Assembly: GCF_002019705.1 (NCBI RefSeq)
Contig: NZ_KV917377.1
Span: 1,052,565-1,116,564 of the forward strand
Direction of reading: 5' to 3'
DNA: 64,000 nucleotides
Source of the DNA: Shouchella patagoniensis
Lineage (GTDB): Bacteria > Bacillota > Bacilli > Bacillales > Bacillaceae_D
The notes under the pieces are model-generated. The model saw nothing but the letters and a program-made list of their open reading frames with translations. It ran no database searches and was not told where the DNA came from. How positions within the stretch are numbered: the first letter of the stretch is position 1; each line of letters begins with the position of its first letter. Below are positions 36,341 through 45,216 of the stretch, one piece after another. A program made the translations under genes and the position numbers.

Positions 36341-36910
36341 ATGACACAGGAAATGGAATATGAAGCAAAATCAATGCTTACAAAAACAGGCTATAACAAA
36401 CTTATTAAGGTGTTTCCAAATAACGAACCAATTACTCAACAAAATGATTATTTTGATACACTCGATTTTACTTTAAAACAGAAAGGTGCGGCTCTTCGCG
36501 TAAGACATAAAAAAGATACACATACTCTTACTTTAAAACAATCCCAAAAAGATGGTTTACTCGAAACACATCAGCCATTAACAGCAGAGCAAATAAACCT
36601 ATTGCATAATGGACAAATTCCTGACGGGCCCGTGAAAAGGGCTACAACATTTTTACTTGGAGACAAACCACACTTACACTACTTCGGAAGTCTAAAAACC
36701 ATTCGGACAGAAATAAACTACCGCAATGGCACTCTATGTCTAGACCATAGTTTATATAACAACACAGAAGATTTCGAAATTGAATTTGAGGGAAGTTCCA
36801 TTAAGCACGCTGAATTCGAACTTAACCATCTATTACAGCAGGTGGGACTAGAATCAAAAAAAGCAAAAAACAAAGTAGCCCGTTTTTTTGATCATTCCTT
36901 TCGCAAATAA
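36341..36910 (+). CDS. yjbK: CYTH domain protein YjbK
   Basis: 189 residues. The CYTH/TTM fold opens with EMEYEAKSMLT, the conserved ExExK motif, and has the basic tunnel residues in ALRVRHKKDTHTLTLKQ and LEIEFE-like FEIEFEGSS. Such proteins cleave triphosphates such as inorganic triphosphate or thiamine triphosphate; the true substrate is not known. Divergent from yjbL. ATG 36341 follows CGAGGG. Confidence 0.9.
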   Translation: MTQEMEYEAKSMLTKTGYNKLIKVFPNNEPITQQNDYFDTLDFTLKQKGAALRVRHKKDTHTLTLKQSQKDGLLETHQPLTAEQINLLHNGQIPDGPVKRATTFLLGDKPHLHYFGSLKTIRTEINYRNGTLCLDHSLYNNTEDFEIEFEGSSIKHAEFELNHLLQQVGLESKKAKNKVARFFDHSFRK

Positions 36911-36912
36911 GA

Positions 36913-36943
36913 ACAAGCACTGGCTATGGCCAGTGCTATTTCA
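36913..36943. terminator. yjbK/yjbJ hairpin
   Basis: AGCACTGGC-TATG-GCCAGTGCT between converging genes; its T runs are short, so termination strength is uncertain. Confidence 0.6.
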
Positions 36944-37588
36944 AGCTATGCTTGTATAAGTTTCAAGAACACGAGGTACATACGCTTGTGTTTCTTTAAA
37001 TGGTGGAATTCCACCGTATTTATCCACGTTACCGGGACCCGCATTATATGCGGCTAGTGCCAATTTTGTATTGCCGTCGTAACGATCAAGCATTTGCTTA
37101 ATATATCGAACTCCACCACGAACATTTTGTTCTGGATCAAATATTGACGTGACACCAAGCCCCCTTGCTGTCCCTGGCATGAGCTGCATTAAACCGCTCG
37201 CTCCAGCTGAACTGACGGCTTTCTCATTAAAGTTGGATTCATGCTTAATAATTGCATGAATTAACTTTGGATCTACACCATGTTCAGCAGAGATACGATC
37301 AATAAGCGGTGCATATTTATTATTCTCCCCCTCCAATGATAGAGGCGATTTCTCTACATTTTGCAAAGAACGGTTGCTCAATTCTATTGGTGATTGCGTT
37401 TCAGCTGTAGAAAAAGGGAGTAAAGGAAGAAGAAATGGTAAAGACAATGCATTTGGTGTCATACTTGTTTCACTTTGCATAGCTGCTTGTAAATGAGATT
37501 GAAATAGCGGGTTTTTCACTTGAGTTGTCGACTCGTCAGTGAATGTTGCTGGTGCCATTGACGTCATCGGCCAAAATTTAATATCCAT
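36941..37588 (-). CDS. yjbJ: Lytic transglycosylase (SLT domain) YjbJ
   Basis: 215 residues. The C-terminal 110 residues are a Slt70-type domain: IHAIIKHESNFNEKAVSSAGASGLMQLMPGTARGLG with the catalytic Glu in HESNF, then YNAGPGNVDKYGGIPPFKET. Cleaves peptidoglycan glycan strands. No signal peptide is evident in the N-terminal 90 residues, so export is unclear. ATG 37588 follows GGAGGGA. Same place as B. subtilis yjbJ. Confidence 0.9.
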   Translation of the reverse strand: MDIKFWPMTSMAPATFTDESTTQVKNPLFQSHLQAAMQSETSMTPNALSLPFLLPLLPFSTAETQSPIELSNRSLQNVEKSPLSLEGENNKYAPLIDRISAEHGVDPKLIHAIIKHESNFNEKAVSSAGASGLMQLMPGTARGLGVTSIFDPEQNVRGGVRYIKQMLDRYDGNTKLALAAYNAGPGNVDKYGGIPPFKETQAYVPRVLETYTSIA

Positions 37589-37749
37589 TGATTCCCTCCG
37601 ATTCGCTTCATTCTCTCTATCATACCAAGCAATGCCTACTTGCGACAACATTAATTCCCTTATTTGTATCCGTCCAAACACATTATTTGCTGAACAACAA
37701 AAGGGTTGCTACAATACAGATAGGCAAAGAGCAAAGGAGAGACGATCTC

Positions 37750-38145
37750 GTGCCCGACAAAAATAAAGAAACAAGTCCAATCGAAGCATTGGGCGGTGAG
37801 CAAAAGCTTGATCAACTAGTCGATGCGTTTTATAAACATATCGCAGAGCATGATGATGTACGCCACCTATTTCCTAGTGATTTATCAGAAACAGCATACA
37901 AACAAAAAAAATTTCTCACTCAATTTTTTGGTGGTCCACCTCTTTATACAGAGGAATTTGGACACCCTAGACTTAGGGCACGCCATTTGCCTTTCACCAT
38001 CACACCTGTTCAAGCAGAAGCATGGCTTACATGTATGGAGCGCGCTATGGACGATGTGCATTTAACGGGCAATATACGCGATTATATGATGCACCGGTTG
38101 ACTTTAACTGCACACCACATGGTCAATCACACTACGCTAAGATAA
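37750..38145 (+). CDS. yjbI: Truncated hemoglobin YjbI (group II)
   Basis: 131 residues from GTG 37750 (site AAAGGAGA). Typical sequence: FYKHIAEHDDVRHLFPSDLSETAYKQKKFLTQFFGGPPLYTEEFG region and the proximal haem histidine in LRARHLPF. Binds haem and O2. It overlaps nothing functional; the frame upstream to 37588 is not used. Followed 16 bases later by yjbH, and in B. subtilis the two are cotranscribed. Confidence 0.93.
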   Translation: MPDKNKETSPIEALGGEQKLDQLVDAFYKHIAEHDDVRHLFPSDLSETAYKQKKFLTQFFGGPPLYTEEFGHPRLRARHLPFTITPVQAEAWLTCMERAMDDVHLTGNIRDYMMHRLTLTAHHMVNHTTLR

Positions 38146-38161
38146 TAGAAAGGAGCGGCCC

Positions 38162-39061
38162 ATGAACCTCAAACATCAAATACATCGAGATTGTGATCAA
38201 GAACTCGGCATTTGCGGCGTTACTGATTCACGCGAGCCCATGCCTGTCAAAAAGCCAATCGAGATTTATACGTTTATTGACCCTCTTTGTTCAGAGTGCT
38301 GGGCTATTGAACCCATTTTAAAGAAATTGCAAGTGGAGTATGGACATTACTTTAAAATACGTGTGCTGCTTTCTGGAAAATTATCCGTTTGGAATGCCTG
38401 TGAACTGCATACAAGCAAATCAAAAAAGGTATGGCTTGAACGTTTTAAATCTTCAACAATGGCTTGTGCGGGCGATGTTGAATTCTCTAATATGGATTTA
38501 CATCCTTATAAAGCCTTTCTAGCAATTAAGGCTGCTGAGTTACAAGGTCCAAAAGCAGGACATCGTTTCTTGCGTAAGATGAGAGAATCATTGTTCCTCA
38601 AGAAAAAGAATGTGACTGATGAAGAGACTCTAAAAGAATGCGCTCAAGAAGCCGACCTTGATTTAGAAGCCTTTTTATCTGACTTGCATTCACCTAGTGC
38701 TTCAAAAGCATTACAATGTGATGTTCAAACAACGTCTGAAATGGATGTTGATGCAGTACCTACCTTTGTTTATTTTAACGGAAACTCTGAAGATGCTGGT
38801 ATAAAAGTATCTGGACAATATCCTTACCATATCTACGTACAGCTTCTCGAAGACATGCTTGGCTATAAGCCTAAAAAAGCAATTCAACCAGAGTTAGAAT
38901 CCTTTTTAAAACATTACGGTTTTCTCGCTACAGCTGAAGTTGCTACCGTGCTAGATATTTCTGATGAAGAAGCAGAAAAACAATTAAAATCATTAATGTT
39001 ACAACAGAAAGTTGAAGCTGTCCCTTTTAAATATGGAACGTTTTGGAAGTGGATTGCTTAA
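38162..39061 (+). CDS. yjbH: ClpXP adaptor for Spx degradation, YjbH
   Basis: 299-residue DsbA-like protein that delivers Spx to ClpXP. The thioredoxin-like N-terminus has YTFIDPLCSECWAIEP with the CxxC pair (about residues 42-45), and DVDAVPTFVYFNG is a cis-Pro loop (PT). ATG 38162 follows AAAGGAGCGG. Its target gene spx lies 3 kb downstream in this window. Order yjbI-yjbH is conserved. Confidence 0.94.
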   Translation: MNLKHQIHRDCDQELGICGVTDSREPMPVKKPIEIYTFIDPLCSECWAIEPILKKLQVEYGHYFKIRVLLSGKLSVWNACELHTSKSKKVWLERFKSSTMACAGDVEFSNMDLHPYKAFLAIKAAELQGPKAGHRFLRKMRESLFLKKKNVTDEETLKECAQEADLDLEAFLSDLHSPSASKALQCDVQTTSEMDVDAVPTFVYFNGNSEDAGIKVSGQYPYHIYVQLLEDMLGYKPKKAIQPELESFLKHYGFLATAEVATVLDISDEEAEKQLKSLMLQQKVEAVPFKYGTFWKWIA

Positions 39062-39094
39062 AGAGAGACGCATGCAGCGCGTCTCTCTTTTTTA
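39062..39094 (+). terminator. yjbH terminator
   Basis: AAGAGAGACGC-ATGCA-GCGTCTCTCTT then T6, right after the stop. Confidence 0.9.
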
Positions 39095-39102
39095 GAATCC
39101 AA

Positions 39103-39144
39103 AAAAGGCTACCTGCATTCCGCGAACGGAGCAGGCAGCCTTTT
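39103..39144 (-). terminator. Hairpin reading the minus strand
   Basis: AAAAGGCTGCCTGC / GCAGGTAGCCTTTTTT on the minus strand. It is a probable terminator for the former pepF transcript, now left behind. The rest of 39062-39296 shows nothing else. Confidence 0.6.
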
Positions 39145-39296
39145 CTATTATTCGAAGAGAATGTGAGTTGCACCTCTTATCTTACCTAAAAGATTCAATT
39201 GAAGCAACCTTTTCTTAAAACGTTCACTACTTTGCAATGTTTTCACTCATAATCCTCTCTATTCTTCATAGGATGTAAAAAAAGGAGTGCTTATCC

Positions 39297-39476
39297 ATGA
39301 AAAGGTCGCTAACCGTTCGTATCACTCTCCTATGCATCGCTTTTTACTTATATATTCTTGGTCTGCTGCAAATGTTTCCTTTATGGATCTCCGTTCCTAT
39401 TTTGTTTGCGGCAGCAACTTATTTATTTAGACCCATTAATAAAAAGCAACGTTTCAAAGGTTACCGCTCTCGATAA
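39297..39476 (+). CDS. 59-residue membrane protein
   Basis: ATG 39297 follows AAAGGAG at about 9 bases. Two hydrophobic segments (ITLLCIAFYLYILGLLQMF and WISVPILFAAATYLF) and a basic C-terminus (KKQRFKGYRSR). Its 3' end overlaps the decayed pepF on the other strand by 16 bases. In B. subtilis the small gene yizD sits between pepF and yjbH; this could be its counterpart by position, not checked by sequence. Function unknown. Confidence 0.65.
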   Translation: MKRSLTVRITLLCIAFYLYILGLLQMFPLWISVPILFAAATYLFRPINKKQRFKGYRSR

Positions 39477-39904
39477 GATAGCGTTTTTTTATCTGTTTGA
39501 AAAAACATTTTGTATTGCTTTAGACTTTCATTTTGGTTCAGATACAACGAACTAATAGCTGAATCGATTGACAAAAATTCAGTTTCAAACAAAGCCGTTG
39601 ATTGGCTTTTTAGTTTATCGCTCATACAACTCTTGGAACATAGAGTTCGTCGCATCTTCGTCCATTTGTAAATGCGTTTAAACCCAAATTGATCCTAACG
39701 TGACGCCCAGTTGATGGTAATGTTCTAACCCATCATACATGCTGATTGTCCTAATTTCCCTCTGTATGACTGAAATTCAAGCAAATACTCTTCTAAAACA
39801 TACACAGCCGTCTTCCAATCTTCGGTAGATCGATAACTTAATGCTGCATCTCACTTCTCCTAATTTAAAACTTGTGACCGCTTACGTATTGAAGTTATTT
39901 CCAT
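39461..39904 (-). pseudogene. pepF: Decayed oligoendopeptidase F (pepF) remnant
   Basis: On the minus strand a start with AGGAGG (ATG 39904) is intact, but the frame breaks after 14 codons (MEITSIRKRSQVLN). Broken pieces then follow in different frames: RSTEDWKTAVYVLEEYL, SYRGKLGQSA, HLQMDEDATNSMFQELYE and LKSQSTALFETEFLSI. In this order they match the N-terminal part of PepF family M3 oligopeptidases. At least three frameshifts, and the catalytic HEXXH region is gone. The remnant lies exactly where B. subtilis has pepF, between coiA and yizD/yjbH. Confidence 0.8.
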
Positions 39905-39931
39905 TGTTTACCTCCTGTTTAGACGTTCTCT

Positions 39932-41092
39932 CTATAATAACAACTTTCCTTTTCCCTGCAATGCTTGATCCCAGATCTTTAGCCATTTCTCTTCATTTAC
40001 TAAAGTCTGTTTAGACTCTTTAATTCGTTTATATATATCCGGTTCAAGCTGAATAATGGTACCAAATAAACATAGCAACGACAGATATTCTTTCGTCACT
40101 TGCTTAACAACTATATCTAAACGACAGTAGCTTTTTAAAGGTTGATTAAATGAATGAAAAATTGTTTTGATTGCTATTTCACACTGCAATGTTTTAAATG
40201 GAGTATGTAAAGGGATAAATTGAAGGTAGTTAAGCAAGAAATAACTTTGCCAAATAAAGGAGGGTATTTGCAAATAACATTGAGAGCGGAGCGGCCAACC
40301 TGACTCTTCTGGCGGCGCAGTAAGTTGATGAGTATATAAGAACAAGCGAAATTTTCGATTATACAATAAAGTTCTTCGCTTTCTTTGTCGATAGTCATGC
40401 AAACTTTTTTCAAAGGAAACTGAAACTGGGTTGGGAGAAAAAAGTTCAGCCATTGAACTTTCCTTAAGGGGGTTTAGTTGAAGGTGACCAAAAACAAGCT
40501 CTGATTGTAAAGCAATTAAATGTCGAACTAAACAAAGTAATTTAGTTCCAGGATCATAATAAGTAAGAATATGTTCTTGACCCTTTTTCCGGATTGCATA
40601 CCATTCAAATTGCTGAATACGAAATAGCTGCGCTCCTTGTCTCCGCAAACGATTTGCACCAAGAATCCAGAAGGGCGTAATTCCTTGTTTTAAATAAAGA
40701 TGGTTTCGCTTATAAATGGAGGAAACTGAAATCGTAGCACATTGAAATTCCAATGCTGTATGAGGCGGGCTTTCTAAGAAGATATCTGGCCTTTGCTTTG
40801 AATGCGGTAAATAATGTTCCAGCTTTACTTTTAGTTCTTTTTTCGCAAAAAGATAGAGATCTTCTTTGCCTTGAAGATGGACACTTGATTCGCCTTTTAT
40901 TCCTGAAGCACAATTCGAGCGACGCGTATGAGCAAAGTGCCATCTCCGTTTGCTCCCTAACCTCATTTCCACTCTCATTTTACAAAGTGGACAAAAAAAA
41001 GACTCAGTTTTTCTTAACTCTCTCCAATAAGTTTTATCCCTCCTTTCCAAGATACTGACCATCTTATCTCCTGACGTTAAAGCTTGCAACAA
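39932..41092 (-). CDS. coiA: Competence protein CoiA
   Basis: 386 residues from TTG 41092 (site AAGGGAG); longer frame to 41116 lacks one. CoiA is needed for recombination of incoming DNA and is thought to be a nuclease. N-terminal zinc-like motif FFCPLCKMRVEMRLGSKRRWHFAH, then a PD-(D/E)XK-like core: KQRPDIFLESPPHTALEFQCATIS. Large C-terminal helical region. It stands between mecA and the pepF remnant, as in B. subtilis. Confidence 0.9.
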   Translation of the reverse strand: MLQALTSGDKMVSILERRDKTYWRELRKTESFFCPLCKMRVEMRLGSKRRWHFAHTRRSNCASGIKGESSVHLQGKEDLYLFAKKELKVKLEHYLPHSKQRPDIFLESPPHTALEFQCATISVSSIYKRNHLYLKQGITPFWILGANRLRRQGAQLFRIQQFEWYAIRKKGQEHILTYYDPGTKLLCLVRHLIALQSELVFGHLQLNPLKESSMAELFSPNPVSVSFEKSLHDYRQRKRRTLLYNRKFRLFLYTHQLTAPPEESGWPLRSQCYLQIPSFIWQSYFLLNYLQFIPLHTPFKTLQCEIAIKTIFHSFNQPLKSYCRLDIVVKQVTKEYLSLLCLFGTIIQLEPDIYKRIKESKQTLVNEEKWLKIWDQALQGKGKLLL

Positions 41093-41173
41093 TGTCCCAC
41101 TCCCTTTCAAAGTCATGTATACATATCTATAAGTTTCTTTTCATTAATCCTTTTTCCTGCCTTGAAAAAAACC

Positions 41174-41222
41174 CAAAAAAAAAAAAAAAAAAAAAAAAAG
41201 ACTGATGTAAAAATCAGTCTTT
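41174..41222 (-). terminator. mecA terminator with 25-base T tract
   Basis: Hairpin GACTGAT-TTTTAC-ATCAGTC followed on the minus strand by 25 uninterrupted T (plus strand A, 41175-41199). The tract is far longer than termination needs and could vary in length. Confidence 0.85.
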
Positions 41223-41232
41223 AAAAGAGATC

Positions 41233-41871
41233 CTATAAAAATGCATTTCTTGTTTGGCTAAGCGCATTGATTGACATTATTTCATTACCATATTCTTGCA
41301 AGCGATGAATGGTAAATTCAGATTCATATCCATATTCAAGAACTCTGCTTAACAAATTATCTTGTTCCTCTTCTGAATATTGGTCATTGCTAAAATAAAT
41401 ATACAGATAGTAACGACCTTCGTAATGGTAAAGAGTATTATGGACGTTTTCCAAGTAGAGGGCACGGCTTAATGAAATGACATCCTCAAACTCTTTAAAA
41501 CCAATAATAAGCTCTAAATTATCAATTGGTGGGTCTTCACTTTCAACACTTTCTTTTAGTGATGCTTCATCTTCACCAATGATTTCTTCATCATCTTTTA
41601 CTGGAATTTCTAATTTCACATTACCATCAGTGATCTGACCACGCGTCACAAGAATTTCTAATCCTTTATCTTGTGCATGCACCTGAATCCACAAAGGACC
41701 ATCAAGTTCAAAGTCATCCCGGTCATTTGCTTCATGCATCATATCGTAAAAAAGCTCTTCTCCACGTTCACGATTATACCAAATTTCTTCACGTTCAAAG
41801 CCACGCGCTTCAATGTCCTTATACGTGATGAAGAATCGAATGGTTGATTCGTTCACTCTTTCTATTTCCAT
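41233..41871 (-). CDS. mecA: ClpC adaptor protein MecA
   Basis: 212 residues. N-terminal domain (MEIERVNESTIRFFITYKDIEARGFEREEIWYNRERGEELF) recognises targets such as ComK/ComS; an acidic linker (about 85-120) joins the C-terminal ClpC-binding domain (ISLSRALYLENVHNTLYHYEGRYYLYI). It drives ComK degradation and so limits competence. AGGGGGAGCG before ATG 41871. Adjacent to coiA and 220 bases downstream of spx. I see nothing clear in 41872-42052. Confidence 0.96.
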   Translation of the reverse strand: MEIERVNESTIRFFITYKDIEARGFEREEIWYNRERGEELFYDMMHEANDRDDFELDGPLWIQVHAQDKGLEILVTRGQITDGNVKLEIPVKDDEEIIGEDEASLKESVESEDPPIDNLELIIGFKEFEDVISLSRALYLENVHNTLYHYEGRYYLYIYFSNDQYSEEEQDNLLSRVLEYGYESEFTIHRLQEYGNEIMSINALSQTRNAFL

Positions 41872-42052
41872 ACTCGCTCCCCCTCCTATATTCGTTAAAA
41901 GCTAATGTCTTTCAAGGAAACAGTGAGCTCGACTACTCTTAATAATATTGTATGATAAAGGGCCAAAAAATGAAATCAATCTGCTTCCCTTACCATTAAT
42001 CATGATGTTAGTTCTATATTTTCCCTCACCGACTAATCCTTGTCAAGTTAAA

Positions 42053-42085
42053 ATAAAAACCTCCTGCATAAATTCTGCAGAAGGT
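42053..42085 (-). terminator. spx terminator
   Basis: AACCTTCTGCAGAA / TGCAGGAGGTTTTTATTT on the minus strand. Confidence 0.8.
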
Positions 42086-42091
42086 TTATCA

Positions 42092-42535
<444 letters not shown>

Positions 42536-42553
42536 TCACTTAATCACATTCTC

Positions 42554-42582
42554 ATTATACAAGTTTGTCTAACTGTTGTATA
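42554..42582 (-). promoter_or_regulatory. Sigma-A-like promoter of spx
   Basis: Minus strand TATACA, 17 bases, TATAAT, 67 bases before the spx ATG. Confidence 0.6.
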
Positions 42583-42695
42583 GTGTATAACGATTAAACT
42601 TATACAAAGATTAAACAAAAAATGTGGGAAAGTATCGTTGTTCGGTTGTGTCTTGCTTTCTATGTACCCGCATTCCATACTTATTAAACACATAA

Positions 42696-42732
42696 ATAAT
42701 AAAAAACTTCACCGATTTATTTTGGTGAAGTT
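42696..42732 (-). terminator. Terminator after the 45-residue basic gene
   Basis: AACTTCACC / GGTGAAGTT hairpin followed by TTTTTTATTATT on the minus strand; it touches the stop codon. It should reduce readthrough from yjbC into spx. Confidence 0.8.
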
Positions 42733-42868
42733 AAGCAATGGATCTGCGTGACTGCGGGTATGGGTTTTGGTTTTCTCTACGCTTTTTCCAATTACCAATT
42801 CGTTTTTTTAGTACATCTTCCCATAAATTCCTTTTTTTGCGCCGCTTAGTCTTCGTTCTTTGTTTCAT
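42731..42868 (-). CDS. 45-residue very basic protein
   Basis: ATG 42868 after GGGTGGTGATGCGTG. The product (MKQRTKTKRRKKRNLWEDVL...) has about 18 Lys/Arg in 45 residues and no cysteine. A terminator follows immediately. It lies between yjbC and spx, which are adjacent and cotranscribed in B. subtilis. Family and role unknown; RNA or ribosome binding is a guess from charge. Confidence 0.6.
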   Translation of the reverse strand: MKQRTKTKRRKKRNLWEDVLKKRIGNWKKRRENQNPYPQSRRSIA

Positions 42869-42890
42869 CACGCATCACCACCCTTTTGTG

Positions 42891-43460
42891 TTAAGATTTC
42901 ATAGGTTCAATCTCACTATCATCAAGCGTAAGCACTTTGTTCACAGATTCATAAGAAGCACCATAAAGATGAGAATCTTTATACGTGTGTATTGTTTCAT
43001 ACGTATGCTTCATTTTTTCATATATACTATTCTCATCATCATTCTCTGGTGACCAATATAAGATTTCTAACTCTGTCACTTTATTTGTCGCAAGAGAACG
43101 TCGACGATATCCAATTGATTTAGCATGCTTAAACCCTTCCCTCGAATAAAAGCGTTGCCTCTTTTCAGTATCAGTATCCTCATAATCAATCGGTTCTACT
43201 TCCAGTATAATCGGCTTATTCTTTTTTTTCAATTGTTCAATTAACTTTTTCCCTAGTCCTTCTCCTCTAGCAGTCCCCGACACAAATAAATAATCAACAA
43301 AAACGAAATCCTCTGTTTCCACATACATTAACACATGTTTATTACTTTCATCTTTATGGTATATATCACCTTTCTCTTTCAAGAGCAGCTTCATATGCTC
43401 TTCTGATTTCATTTCCTCAACTGGGAAATATTCCGCTAGCTTTTCATACCACGTGGACAT
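42891..43460 (-). CDS. yjbC: GNAT-family acetyltransferase YjbC
   Basis: 189 residues. GNAT core with the acetyl-CoA loop SGTARGEGLGKKLIEQL (about 80-96), and ILEVEP / FYSREGFKHAKSIGY. ATG 43460 after AAAGGAGTG. B. subtilis yjbC has 192 residues and is in an operon with spx; the association is kept here with one small gene inserted. Substrate unknown. Confidence 0.9.
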   Translation of the reverse strand: MSTWYEKLAEYFPVEEMKSEEHMKLLLKEKGDIYHKDESNKHVLMYVETEDFVFVDYLFVSGTARGEGLGKKLIEQLKKKNKPIILEVEPIDYEDTDTEKRQRFYSREGFKHAKSIGYRRRSLATNKVTELEILYWSPENDDENSIYEKMKHTYETIHTYKDSHLYGASYESVNKVLTLDDSEIEPMKS

Positions 43461-43570
43461 GTTCAACACTCCTTTATAGTCTCATTTAAAGCCCTTATAT
43501 ATCATACCGTTATTCTGATCTGTTCAAACCTGTTCTCTTTAAGATTGCCCAAAATGCAATGTTTACTCAT

Positions 43571-43600
43571 AAAAAGAAGCGGCAAATGCCGCTTCTTTTT
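43571..43600 (-). terminator. Terminator of the glycoside hydrolase-like gene
   Basis: AAAAAGAAGCGGC-ATTT-GCCGCTTCTTTTT. Confidence 0.85.
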
Positions 43601-44822
43601 ATGGATTCTCGTAATCAACACCTTCTGAATACGTGTTACCCGCATTCCATAAAAGGAATTCATTAATGTTGTTCTCATACAAAGCCCTTATTTGGTCTTC
43701 TACTTCAGCAGCACCATAATTTAAGTAATTTCCTGAACCTAAATAACTCGCTGTGAAATCTTGAATCCAAGGACGAGAGACTGGTTGGTCATCTCCAAGT
43801 TGTCCTAACAAATCGTTCTCAACTTTCGCGTACTCATCTGTCAACTCATATGGGTATAAGTCTGGTTTGTCGAGTCCGGCAATTGAACCTGGTCCCCAAT
43901 GACTTGGGTAAATCATTGAAGAAATGACATCAACATTCTCGGATATTTTTAGAAAGTTCTGTCCAATTCCCGGAGCTTCTGGAACTGTTGCGGCATAGCC
44001 AAATATGTCAACTGAAACATCCACATCATATACGCTTAATTCATCCCTTGCATACGCAACAAAATCAGTTACAGCACTTACACGACGCTGGACATTATCA
44101 CTTTCATCGTCTCCATATTTCCCAGTTTCATAGTCTAGATCCTCATCTCTTGTTTCAAACCCTTCGGGGAAACGAACATAGTCAAATTGAATGTCTTGAA
44201 AGCCCATTTCTGCCGCTTCTCTTGCAACCGCAACATTGTATTCCCATACTTCTTCAAGAAAAGGATTTACAAACGATTCGCCACGACCATTTTTCCAAAC
44301 AGAACCATTTTCTTTAAATGACAGATCTGGTCTTAGATCAGCCAAAACTGAATCTTTAAAAACAACAACGCGGGCAATCGGATAAATATCATTCTCTTCA
44401 AGTACTGACATCATTTCAGCTGGATCATCAATGAAGTTTTTTGCAATATCATAGAATGGAGAGTCTTCATCAGGCATATACGTAATATTTCCGTGATCAT
44501 CCTTTATGTCAATAACCATCGAGTTCAGTTCAGTATCATTTACTAAATCAACCAACGAATTAAATTTCGATCCCCCAGCAGAGTGCGCAGTCAAGAAAAT
44601 ACCACGTACGCCTTCTTCTGGATAATCAAAGTGATATCCAGACTGGTGAACAAACCGACCTGATCGTGTCGGTGCCTCAAATGTATTGTCACTAATAAGC
44701 TTCGGAGCATGGGCTAAAGCCGTTTGTCCCGTCTCTGCCATTGCGACATTTCCTTCAGTGCCTATGGAAGAAATGCTTGTAGCCAAAGCCACACAAAGAC
44801 CGCCCATTATTACTTTTTTCAT
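43599..44822 (-). CDS. Secreted glycoside hydrolase-like protein (DUF4015/GHL13 type)
   Basis: 407 residues. Signal peptide MKKVIMGGLCVALATSISSI...AMAE, cleavage near residue 30. The rest is a TIM-barrel-like domain of the family annotated as putative glycoside hydrolase: VRGIFLTAHSAG, MVIDIKDDHGNITY, VVFKD, FQDIQFDYVRFPEG and SVDIFGY. Very rich in Asp/Glu, typical of exported proteins of alkaliphiles or halophiles. Catalytic residues and substrate are not established. Start ATG 44822 after AAAGGGTG. HTH gene lies 17 bases upstream. Confidence 0.82.
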   Translation of the reverse strand: MKKVIMGGLCVALATSISSIGTEGNVAMAETGQTALAHAPKLISDNTFEAPTRSGRFVHQSGYHFDYPEEGVRGIFLTAHSAGGSKFNSLVDLVNDTELNSMVIDIKDDHGNITYMPDEDSPFYDIAKNFIDDPAEMMSVLEENDIYPIARVVVFKDSVLADLRPDLSFKENGSVWKNGRGESFVNPFLEEVWEYNVAVAREAAEMGFQDIQFDYVRFPEGFETRDEDLDYETGKYGDDESDNVQRRVSAVTDFVAYARDELSVYDVDVSVDIFGYAATVPEAPGIGQNFLKISENVDVISSMIYPSHWGPGSIAGLDKPDLYPYELTDEYAKVENDLLGQLGDDQPVSRPWIQDFTASYLGSGNYLNYGAAEVEDQIRALYENNINEFLLWNAGNTYSEGVDYENP

Positions 44823-44839
44823 ATGTACACACCCTTTTG

Positions 44840-45070
44840 TTAATCTTCGTCATGCGCGTCCCAATCTTCTGGAATGGGCTCCTCATCATCTTTTACCGCT
44901 TGCTTTCGTTTATCATCAAGTTGTTTCTTATGTATGTCAAACTGTGATTGGTTAAACAGCCACTTCTCCCCATCAAAAACGCCAGAGATATTTCCTAAGA
45001 GGAGCTGTCCTCTTAAATATGATTCCGTAACCCCAAGGTATACAGCCAATTGATTCAGAGAGATATACAA
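44840..45070 (-). CDS. Small helix-turn-helix protein
   Basis: 76 residues from TTG 45070 (site GAGGAGG). The first 50 residues look like an excisionase/MerR-type winged helix: SLNQLAVYLGVTESYLRGQLLLGNISGVFDGEKWLFN. The tail is acidic and charged (DDEEPIPEDWDAHDED). May bind DNA and could control the downstream secreted hydrolase, which is inference. No phage genes nearby. Confidence 0.7.
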   Translation of the reverse strand: MYISLNQLAVYLGVTESYLRGQLLLGNISGVFDGEKWLFNQSQFDIHKKQLDDKRKQAVKDDEEPIPEDWDAHDED

Positions 45071-45187
45071 AGTTCCATCCTCCTCGACATAAAGTATATC
45101 GTTCTTTTCTATTCATTGCCAAGAAAAACAATAAAAAAACTACAATCTTTCTCATTGCTTCTAGTTATTGGGCATTATTTTGAGAAT

Positions 45188-45216
45188 AAAAAAAACCTGT
45201 CAGCCAGGTTTTTTTT
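45188..45216 (-). terminator. trhA terminator
   Basis: AAAAAAAACCTG-TCAG-CCAGGTTTTTTTT, overlapping the stop codon; usable from both strands. Confidence 0.88.

Noticed and set aside
42738-43052. 104-codon plus-strand frame opposite yjbC
   Set aside because: Low-complexity His/Phe/Arg composition is the mirror of a real basic gene and yjbC on the other strand.
44840-45070. Prophage remnant because of the excisionase-like HTH
   Set aside because: No integrase, attachment site or other phage gene is nearby.
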